Shown here piece after piece: positions 6,759-11,861 of a DNA stretch of 11,861 nt; within the stretch, counting starts at the first letter, position 1; each line of letters opens with the position of its first letter. A program made the translations under genes and the position numbers. The notes beneath the pieces were generated by a model. That model made no database searches and was not told the DNA's origin. It saw only the letters and a list, made by a program, of their open reading frames with translations. The stretch lies in the NCBI GenBank assembly GCA_025352915.1, contig JANXSA010000534.1, positions 1 to 11,861 on the forward strand. Direction: 5' to 3'. Source of the DNA: Rhodospirillales bacterium. Lineage in GTDB: Bacteria > Pseudomonadota > Alphaproteobacteria > Acetobacterales > Acetobacteraceae.

Positions 6759-8011
6759 GACAGCGGCTGTTCATCGGTGCTGCGATACTCACCGCGGTAC
6801 TGGCGGCGCTGTTGAATTTTACCGCCGTCATCCCGCCGCTGCAAGACTTCAACGAATGGATCTATCAGGGCTGGATCATCGGCCAGCTCCTGCGCGACGG
6901 CGGGATTCCGTTCGAGGTGAAGCCATGGCCAGTGCCGAACGCGGCCGGGCAGGTGTTGCTCGGGCTGCTCAATCTGCCGTTTGGCGCGCGGGCGGCGGGG
7001 ATCGCTTATGCCACGCTGTATCTTGGGGGGTTCACCTGGCTGGCCTGGCGGCTGGCCCGGCGTGACCCGGCGTGTTTTCTGCTGATCCTGCTCATCGGCG
7101 GGATCAACTCGCCGTACTGGCAGGGCTATGCCAATTCGCAGCTCGGCGTTGTCCTGTTCATGCTGCATCTGTTGCGGCAACGCGCTGGCGGCAGCGGGGC
7201 GGTGTGGGATCTGGGGCTGGGGCTGGCGATGTTCTTCTGCCACGCGGTGATGTTGGCGGTATTCGCGCTGTATGTCGGGTTGCGGGCGTTGCGGGAGCGG
7301 CATGTGGTGCGGGCGATCGGCGTGCTGGCGCCGCCATTCGGGTTGCTGGCTTGGTACCTGGTGCGGGACGACAATTACGGCGAGGACATTCCGCTGTTCG
7401 GCACGACGGTCTTCGAGTTCGTTGCCTACAAGGCGTATAGCGCGGCCAAGTTGGGACCTTACCACAACATGATCATTGGCGGCATTGGCGATGCCGAGCG
7501 GGCGCCGTCGCTGTATTGGGGCGGCGTCGGGCTCAATCTGGCTTTTGCCGTCGTGGCCCTGGTACCGTTGGGATTTGCGGTGGTCCAGGCGGTTTGGCGG
7601 GGGGATCGCTCGCCGGCTTTGCTGACGGCGGCGGGTTGTCTGGTGGGGTTTGCCGTTTTGCCGAGCGCGGTGTTCGGGGTGGTCAATGTCGGCGAGCGGC
7701 TGTTGGTGCCGGCGATGGTGATTGCGGTGGTGTGTTGTCCGGATGCCGGGCGCCTCGGAGCGATGTTGGCGCTACCGGCACCGGCGATGGTGCTGTATTT
7801 TCATCTGATCATGCCGGCGGTGTTGCCCGCGGCCGGGATCGGGCATCTGGCGGCGCATGAGCCGGGGCAGAAGTGGCGGTGGTTGTTCTGGCATCGGCCG
7901 TTCCAGTTTCAGGCGCAGATCGAAGCGGCCAGGCGGGGCGAGGCGATCCGGCTTGGCTTTACCACCAGCCTGTTGCGCGTCCGGGATTTTGGTCCGAAGC
8001 TTTCGCCATAG
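6755..8011 (+). CDS. Polytopic inner-membrane protein of unknown function (possible GT-C-like)
   Basis: The product is 418 residues with about 9-10 hydrophobic helices (for example about 6-26, 80-98, 128-140, 153-177, 185-203, 255-280, 286-310 and 331-360) and a polar C-terminal tail of about 55 residues. The GTG start at 6755 overlaps the flavoenzyme TGA in a GTGA, which implies translational coupling; the longer open frame upstream (from 6515) lies inside the flavoenzyme gene and is rejected. After the first helix comes an acidic DFNEW motif (31-35), and later FFCHAVML (160-167) and GERLLVPA (313-320). An acidic motif in the first outer loop plus a polytopic body recalls GT-C glycosyltransferases, but I cannot assign a family. 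Transport of the operon's substrate or anchoring of the flavoenzyme are alternatives. Codons end mainly in G, unlike the 5' part of the preceding gene. Confidence 0.8.
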   Translation: MRQRLFIGAAILTAVLAALLNFTAVIPPLQDFNEWIYQGWIIGQLLRDGGIPFEVKPWPVPNAAGQVLLGLLNLPFGARAAGIAYATLYLGGFTWLAWRLARRDPACFLLILLIGGINSPYWQGYANSQLGVVLFMLHLLRQRAGGSGAVWDLGLGLAMFFCHAVMLAVFALYVGLRALRERHVVRAIGVLAPPFGLLAWYLVRDDNYGEDIPLFGTTVFEFVAYKAYSAAKLGPYHNMIIGGIGDAERAPSLYWGGVGLNLAFAVVALVPLGFAVVQAVWRGDRSPALLTAAGCLVGFAVLPSAVFGVVNVGERLLVPAMVIAVVCCPDAGRLGAMLALPAPAMVLYFHLIMPAVLPAAGIGHLAAHEPGQKWRWLFWHRPFQFQAQIEAARRGEAIRLGFTTSLLRVRDFGPKLSP

Positions 8012-8017
8012 CGATCC

Positions 8018-8023
8018 AGGAGA
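8018..8023 (+). promoter_or_regulatory. Ribosome-binding site of the GGT-family gene
   Basis: AGGAGA lies 6 nt before ATG 8030, inside the 18-bp gap after the membrane-protein stop. It fixes the start and argues for translation from an operon message. Confidence 0.75.
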
Positions 8024-8029
8024 CTCCCG

Positions 8030-9637
8030 ATGAACGATGCGCCCTCTCGCACCAGTTATTCACCGCCGCTGCATGTCAGCGCGAACTGGCACTTCACCAA
8101 GCCAGCGGCGAATGGCAAGCGGGGCATTGTCGTTTCGCAGGCACGGGCGGCGGCGGAGGCCGGGGTGGCGGTGTTGGAGGCCGGGGGGAATGCGATCGAT
8201 GCGGCGGTGGCCACCGCTTTTGCGTTGACCAGCCAGGAGCCGTGGAATTCGGGGATTGGCGGGATCGGGTTTTGCGTGGTCCATCGGGCGGGGCAAAAGG
8301 ACGCCGAGGTGGTGGATTTTGGGCCGGTGGCACCGCGGCATCTGAGCCCGGCGAATTTCAAGCTGACCGGGCGGATGTCCGAGGAAGGCTTCAAGTGGCC
8401 GGAGGTGGAGGGCGACACCAATATCCATGGGCCGCTTTCGGTGGCGGTGCCTTCGTCGGTGGCGGGATATCACAAGCTGCATTCGACCTGGGGGCGGTTG
8501 CCGATTGGCGAAGTTTTGGCGCCGGCGGTGGCCTTGGCCAAGCGGGGGTTGCCGCAGGATTGGGTGGCGCTGTTGAAGATCGGCGGGTCGGCGTCGGTGT
8601 TGCGGCGGTATGCCGAGAGCAACCGGGTCTATATGCGCGACGGGTTGCCGCCGATTCCGGTTTCGGAGGGGGAGCCGGGGTTTCTGGTGCAGGGGAATTT
8701 GCCGAAGACGCTGGAGCGGTTGCAACGGGCGGGGCTGCGGGATTATTACGAGGGCGAAATCGCGGCGGCATTTGTGCGCGACCAGAAGGCGGTGGGCGGG
8801 ATCATCGATGAAGGCGACCTGGCGGCGTGCCAGGCGCGGATTGTGCCGGCGATGCAGGTGCCGTGGCGCGGGACCGGGCGGGTATTGCAACTTGCCACGG
8901 GGTTGACGGCCGCGCCAACTCTTAAGGATGTTTTGGCGGGGATGAAAGATGCGCCGTATGGCGATGTGCCGAGTGCGGCCTGGTATCGCAAGTTGGCGGC
9001 CGAGTTGCGGGCGGCTTATCACACGCGGCTGACTTCGCTGGGGGGCGAGGAGGCGCCGGAGCCGAAGGGGGCGGAGACCTGCACCACCCATCTGACGGTG
9101 TGTGACAGCGAGGGCACGATGGTGTCGATGACGACGACGTTGATGTCGTCGTTTGGCAGCCGGGTGGTTTTGCCGGAGACCGGCATCCTGTTGAACAACG
9201 GGGTGATGTGGTTCGATCCGCGGCCGGGGCAGCCGAACTCGATCGCGCCGGGCAAGCGGCCGTTGACCAATATGTGTCCGCTGATCCTGAAGGAAAACGA
9301 CAAGCCGATCATGGCGGTGGGGGCCTCAGGCGGGCGGCGGATCATGGCCTCGGTGTTCCAGTTGATGACCTATGTGGCGGATTTCGGCATGACGCCGGAG
9401 GCGGCGGCGCATTATCCGCGGCTGGATGTGTCGGGGCCGGACGATGTCACGGCGGATCGGCGGCTGGGCGAGGAGGTGATTGCGGCGTTGAGTGCCGATG
9501 CGCCGACCGAGGTGGTGACGGCCGGGGTGTATCCGATCAACTTCGCCTGTCCGAACCTGATTGTGCAGCGGGCGGATGGCAGCCGGAGCGGGATCAGCGA
9601 TTGGGTTTCGCCTTGGTCGCTGGCGGTGGCGCAGTGA
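8030..9637 (+). CDS. Gamma-glutamyltransferase-family Ntn hydrolase with altered substrate pocket
   Basis: This 535-residue protein has the GGT family layout: GGNAIDAAVA near the N-terminus (52-61), the autocleavage and nucleophile site CTTH with T352 as the expected new N-terminal catalytic Thr, GILLNN (385-390), KRPLTNMCP (409-417) and GASGGRRIM (431-439). GGTs self-cleave into large and small subunits and then hydrolyse or transfer gamma-glutamyl groups. Here the usual D-F/Y-R-E-x-A-P becomes DFGPVAP (96-102), so the carboxylate-binding Arg (R114 in E. coli Ggt) is Gly98. The E. coli MDD region is VMW, and the S-S pair of PLSSMSP is T413-N414. No signal peptide is present, so it is probably cytosolic, unlike periplasmic Ggt. 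A different amide substrate is therefore inferred. It is the last gene of the operon and is convergent with the next gene. Confidence 0.9.
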   Translation: MNDAPSRTSYSPPLHVSANWHFTKPAANGKRGIVVSQARAAAEAGVAVLEAGGNAIDAAVATAFALTSQEPWNSGIGGIGFCVVHRAGQKDAEVVDFGPVAPRHLSPANFKLTGRMSEEGFKWPEVEGDTNIHGPLSVAVPSSVAGYHKLHSTWGRLPIGEVLAPAVALAKRGLPQDWVALLKIGGSASVLRRYAESNRVYMRDGLPPIPVSEGEPGFLVQGNLPKTLERLQRAGLRDYYEGEIAAAFVRDQKAVGGIIDEGDLAACQARIVPAMQVPWRGTGRVLQLATGLTAAPTLKDVLAGMKDAPYGDVPSAAWYRKLAAELRAAYHTRLTSLGGEEAPEPKGAETCTTHLTVCDSEGTMVSMTTTLMSSFGSRVVLPETGILLNNGVMWFDPRPGQPNSIAPGKRPLTNMCPLILKENDKPIMAVGASGGRRIMASVFQLMTYVADFGMTPEAAAHYPRLDVSGPDDVTADRRLGEEVIAALSADAPTEVVTAGVYPINFACPNLIVQRADGSRSGISDWVSPWSLAVAQ

Positions 9638-9679
9638 GGGTATTTATTTCGTAAGCGGAATGAATTAGGCGCGTTTCTG

Positions 9680-9700
9680 CCGGCGCGGCTAGGCCGGTTT
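9680..9700 (+). terminator. Weak candidate terminator after the GGT-family gene
   Basis: CCGGC (9680-9684) and GCCGG (9693-9697) can form a 5-bp GC stem with an 8-nt loop, followed by only TTT. It sits 42 bp after the operon stop and overlaps the end of the convergent gene. It is the only hairpin I see in the gap; the short stem and U-run make it uncertain. Confidence 0.25.
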
Positions 9701-10336
9701 GAAATCGAATTCGAACCCGGCGGTGTCGATTCCGATAGGGCGCGCCAATGGCGCGGGGCCGATCGGGCGCGGCGGTGGTTCGGACTCGGGGGGTGCCAGG
9801 CCCCAAGGCGGGATGACTGGCGGTTTGGGGCGCGGCTGGGCCGGGCGGGCGCGCTGCTTTCGCGGGCGGAGCGGCAGTTGCAGGATCGCCGGCAGGGTGA
9901 CGCCGAGCAGGCGGCAGAACGGGCGCAGGGTGCGGCCGGCGCTGGGGGCGGCTGCCAGTACCGCTAGGGTGGCGGGGTCGTGCAGCAGGGTCTGAAGCTG
10001 CGCGCCATAGCCGGCGGCGTGGTAGCCGATCATGCGGACAAGCCAGGCATGGGCGCGCGGCAGCGGCGGCAGCGGGGCCGCGGTCATCGGGTCCGGTGTG
10101 GACGGATGGCGCGGGCGCGGCACATGCGGGCGCGGCAGGCGGCCGGCGGCGAGGTGGGCCAGCAAAGCCTGGAGACGGCGGTTGGCGCGGTTGAGCCTCG
10201 CCCAGATCGGGGCGGTCCAGGGGCCGAGGAGGCGAAATTGCGCGGCGACCACCAGGGCGATGGACACAAATATGCCGTCAAGGCGCCTTGCTAGGTCGGT
10301 CGCCGCCTGTTGGCTATGTTGGCCCATATCGTTCAT
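9689..10336 (-). CDS. Hypothetical protein, Pro/Ala/Arg-rich
   Basis: I do not recognise a characterised family. The 215-residue product starts MNDMGQHSQQ and has one hydrophobic stretch, GIFVSIALVVAAQFRLLG (21-38). A basic segment with PIWARLNRANRRLQALLA (43-60) follows, then a proline-rich linker (68-94), a second ordered-looking block (about 95-155, AWLVRMIGYHAAGYGAQLQTLL), and a Pro-rich tail ending FEFDFKPA. The start at 10336 is preferred because a plausible promoter ends just upstream; an in-frame ATG at 10462 would place 42 residues on repeat element B and is rejected. ATG 10327 is a possible alternative. No Shine-Dalgarno is visible. The hydrophobic segment could make it membrane-associated. 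The compositional bias lowers certainty, but the frame is open throughout and no competing gene fits. Confidence 0.62.
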   Translation of the reverse strand: MNDMGQHSQQAATDLARRLDGIFVSIALVVAAQFRLLGPWTAPIWARLNRANRRLQALLAHLAAGRLPRPHVPRPRHPSTPDPMTAAPLPPLPRAHAWLVRMIGYHAAGYGAQLQTLLHDPATLAVLAAAPSAGRTLRPFCRLLGVTLPAILQLPLRPRKQRARPAQPRPKPPVIPPWGLAPPESEPPPRPIGPAPLARPIGIDTAGFEFDFKPA

Positions 10337-10343
10337 GATATGT

Positions 10344-10372
10344 TCTATATAGCGGGTGGAGGGGCGGTGCAA
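10344..10372 (-). promoter_or_regulatory. Sigma70-like promoter for the hypothetical gene, probably leaderless
   Basis: On the minus strand TTGCAC (10372-10367) is followed after 17 nt by TATAGA (10349-10344). This spacing is optimal and four bases of the -10 match TATAAT. Initiation 7-8 nt beyond the -10 would fall at 10337-10336, that is at or next to the A of the ATG, which fits the absence of a Shine-Dalgarno. Confidence 0.5.
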
Positions 10373-10391
10373 GGAAGAAAAGGAAGGAAGT

Positions 10392-10545
10392 CTTCTTTTT
10401 GTGAACAAAAAGAAGCAAAAAAACTTTATCCATCGACCAGGTGGGAGGCGCATCGGGACCAAAGCGTGGGTCCTTCGCTCCGCTCAGGATGACGGCAAGG
10501 GTCTGATGGATAGAAGTTTTTTGGTTCTTTTTTTCAAAAAAGAAC
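10392..10545. repeat. Repeat element B: nested A/T-rich inverted repeat
   Basis: The left arm (10392-10434) holds a hairpin at 10392-10415, stem CTTCTTTTTG with CAAAAAGAAG and loop TGAA. The right arm (10505-10545) holds a hairpin at 10524-10545, GTTCTTTTT with AAAAAGAAC. The inner ends CTTTATCCATC (10424-10434) and GATGGATAGAAG (10505-10516) are complementary apart from a one-base insertion, so the whole element can also fold as one long stem. The 70-bp GC-rich spacer contains TCCTTCGCTCCGCTCAGGAT (10471-10490), with a short TCCT/AGGA inverted repeat. The element lies 13 bp after the CoA-racemase stop and just upstream of the hypothetical gene promoter, so it may separate the two minus-strand transcripts. 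Confidence 0.87.
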
Positions 10546-10558
10546 TGGTTGCTTTAGC

Positions 10559-11635
10559 CTATCCGCCCCATGCCGCGGCGACGGCTTCCGGGCTGGTGGG
10601 GTCGTTTGCCCGCACCGCCGAGGGGGTGCCGAAGAAGCGCGGGGCGGGGCCTGGGGCGGTGACGCCGTTGACCTTGACGAAGGTGCCGCGGGCGATGTTG
10701 TGCGGGTGGGACGGTGCTTCGGCCAGCGAGAGCACCGGGGCGACGACGGCGTCGGTGTTGGCCATCAGGGCGGTCCATTCGGCTTCGGGCCTGGTCTTGA
10801 TGACGGCGGCGAGTTTGGCGCGCAGGCTGGGCCAGGCCTTGGGATCGCGCTGGTTGTCGAATTCGGGGTCGTCCAGGCCGGCGTGCTGGCGCAGCAGAGC
10901 GTAGAATTGCGGCTCGATGGCGCCGATGGCGATGAAGCGGCCGTCGGCGCATTCGTAGGTGCCGTAGAAATGGGCGCCGCCGTCGAGCATGTTGGACTCG
11001 CGCTGCGGCTTCCAGGCGCCGGCGGCCATCATGCCGTGAAAGGCGGTGGTCAGGCTGGCGACGCAATCGGACATGGCGGTGTCGACGACTTGGCCCTTTC
11101 CGCTGCGGCGGGCTTCGAGGACGGCGGCGAGGACGCCCATGCAGAGATACAGCGCGCCGCCGCCGAAATCGCCGACCAGGTTGAGCGGGGGCATCGGCTT
11201 GTCGGCACCGCCGATGGCGCCGAGCGCGCCGGCGACGGCGATGTAGGTGATGTCGTGGCCGGCGACGTGGGCGAGCGGGCCTTCCTGGCCCCAGCCGGTC
11301 ATGCGGCCGTAGACCAGCCTGGGGTTGCGGGCGAGGACGGTGTCCGGGCCGAGGCCGAGGCGTTCCATCACGCCGGGGCGGAAGCCCTCGATCAGGACTT
11401 CAGCGCGGTCGAGCAGGGTCAGGGCGGACTGGATATCCTCGGGGTTCTTGAGGTCGAGCTGGACCAGGCGGCGGCCGCGCAGGGTGACGTCGGTGGGGCG
11501 ATGGGTGGTGCCGGGGCGGTCGATGCGGACGACGTCCGCGCCCATGTCGGCGAGCAGCATGGCGGCGAAGGGGCCGGGGCCGATGCCGGCGAACTCGACA
11601 ACACGCAAGCCCGAAAGCGGTCCTGGGGCAGCCAT
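10559..11635 (-). CDS. mcr: Alpha-methylacyl-CoA racemase (CaiB/BaiF CoA-transferase family, class III)
   Basis: The 358-residue product matches the length of bacterial alpha-methylacyl-CoA racemases, which interconvert (2R)- and (2S)-2-methylacyl-CoA thioesters by proton abstraction. It begins [20 protein letters not shown] (5-24), has [20 protein letters not shown] (79-98) and [20 protein letters not shown] (109-128). Expected catalytic residues are at positions equivalent to those of the M. tuberculosis enzyme: H127-D128, D156 in NLVGDFGGG and E241 in GAIEPQFY. Oxalate- and carnitine-type CoA-transferases of the family carry a catalytic Asp in another context, so racemase is favoured. The start at 11635 is set by AAGGAGA (11649-11643), 7 nt upstream. 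The frame is open to 11815 through repeat C, but this extension lacks family similarity. The gene stands alone, bracketed by elements B and C. It would act in breakdown of branched-chain lipids, sterol side chains or methyl-branched acids. Confidence 0.92.
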   Translation of the reverse strand: MAAPGPLSGLRVVEFAGIGPGPFAAMLLADMGADVVRIDRPGTTHRPTDVTLRGRRLVQLDLKNPEDIQSALTLLDRAEVLIEGFRPGVMERLGLGPDTVLARNPRLVYGRMTGWGQEGPLAHVAGHDITYIAVAGALGAIGGADKPMPPLNLVGDFGGGALYLCMGVLAAVLEARRSGKGQVVDTAMSDCVASLTTAFHGMMAAGAWKPQRESNMLDGGAHFYGTYECADGRFIAIGAIEPQFYALLRQHAGLDDPEFDNQRDPKAWPSLRAKLAAVIKTRPEAEWTALMANTDAVVAPVLSLAEAPSHPHNIARGTFVKVNGVTAPGPAPRFFGTPSAVRANDPTSPEAVAAAWGG

Positions 11636-11642
11636 GGGGTGG

Positions 11643-11649
11643 TCTCCTT
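11643..11649 (-). promoter_or_regulatory. Ribosome-binding site of the alpha-methylacyl-CoA racemase gene
   Basis: AAGGAGA on the minus strand lies 7 nt before ATG 11635 and decides this start against the in-frame ATGs further upstream within repeat C. Confidence 0.8.
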
Positions 11650-11695
11650 CTTCGTTGGCGGGAGGGTAGCGGGGGAAGGGGAAGGCAGGAAGAGT

Positions 11696-11861
11696 CTTCT
11701 TTTTGTGAACAAAAAGAAGCAAAAAAACTTTGTCCATTGGCTTGGGGGTCATCTGGTCTAGTGCGGTTTTTGTAGCTACCCCGGCCTTGGTCCGATTCGC
11801 GGCCCAAGCCCCCAAGGGGAGAGGGAGATTTCTTTATGGATGAAGTTTTTTTGCTTCTTTT
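11696..11861. repeat. Repeat element C: nested A/T-rich inverted repeat (right end cut by window)
   Basis: The left arm starts with a hairpin at 11696-11719, identical to that of element B, and continues to CTTTGTCCAT (about 11728-11737). The right arm begins at 11836 (ATGGATGAAG) and matches the reverse complement of the left arm at 24 of the 26 visible bases before the window ends. The spacer of about 98 bp is longer than in A or B and contains its own inverted repeat, CTTGGGGG (11741-11748) with CCCCCAAG (11809-11816). No gene is seen from 11636 to 11861 apart from the repeat. The element lies upstream of the racemase gene, so its promoter must be within it, beyond it, or in the 46 bp between it and the ribosome-binding site. 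Confidence 0.83.

Noticed and set aside
10424..10434. DnaA-box-like TTTATCCATC in repeat arms, considered because of the skew switch
   Set aside because: It departs from the TTWTNCACA consensus, is part of the dispersed repeat, and lies over 4 kb from the skew switch.
10337..10462. 42-residue extension of the hypothetical protein into repeat B
   Set aside because: It is translated repeat arm, and a good promoter lies inside it just before ATG 10336.
10700..11761. 353-codon plus-strand open frame opposite the racemase
   Set aside because: Shadow of the GC-rich minus-strand gene; composition is Gly/Ala/Asp-rich without motifs.
11636..11815. 60-residue N-terminal extension of the racemase through repeat C
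   Set aside because: It is encoded by the A/T hairpin arm and spacer; AAGGAGA at 11649-11643 and the conserved racemase N-terminus place the start at 11635.
1..11861. Defence system, CRISPR array, prophage, integrase or tRNA attachment site
   Set aside because: No matching genes, direct-repeat arrays or tRNA-like sequences were seen on either strand.

Overview
The window is very GC-rich and gene-dense, with short intergenic gaps punctuated by A/T-rich hairpin repeats. Protein content (EamA and MFS transporters, an HcnABC/opine-oxidase-type flavoprotein, a dihydropyrimidinase, an alpha-methylacyl-CoA racemase), codon use and these repeats suggest an alphaproteobacterium, plausibly of the Acetobacteraceae. 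The taxonomic placement is inference from pattern memory, not a search. No RNA genes, CRISPR array, transposase or phage gene was seen.

Layout. 1-1429: two transporters on the minus strand (an MFS_3-type exporter followed after 2 nt by the start of an EamA/DMT transporter that runs off the left edge). 1623-2222: a pyridoxamine-phosphate-oxidase-fold flavoprotein on the plus strand, divergent from the transporters. 2231-2348: an A/T-rich inverted-repeat element (A) between convergent genes. 2357-3802: a dihydropyrimidinase-family hydrolase on the minus strand, divergent (76-bp gap) from a plus-strand operon. 3879-9637: that operon, made of a 959-residue fusion flavoenzyme, a 418-residue membrane protein (GTGA overlap with the flavoenzyme stop) and a gamma-glutamyltransferase-family Ntn hydrolase 18 bp later. 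9689-10336: a Pro/Ala/Arg-rich hypothetical protein on the minus strand, predicted to be leaderless. 10559-11635: an alpha-methylacyl-CoA racemase (CaiB/BaiF CoA-transferase family) on the minus strand, bracketed by two more inverted-repeat elements (B at 10392-10545, C from 11696 to the window end).

Functional reading. The central genes look like an accessory catabolic module. The fusion flavoenzyme combines in one chain the three subunits that are normally separate in hydrogen cyanide synthase, opine oxidase and D-hydroxyproline dehydrogenase complexes, so it probably oxidises a secondary amine or amino-acid-like substrate. The neighbouring dihydropyrimidinase would open a cyclic imide or ureide. 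The GGT-family enzyme keeps its catalytic Thr but lacks the residues that grip a gamma-glutamyl group, so it probably cleaves another amide. The shared substrate is unknown; joint function is inferred from gene order only.

The most unusual points are the one-chain Fer2/Pyr_redox/BFD/DAO fusion, the substrate-pocket changes in the GGT homologue, the nested A/T-rich inverted repeats, and a GC-skew sign change in the middle of the fusion gene that is independent of gene direction.
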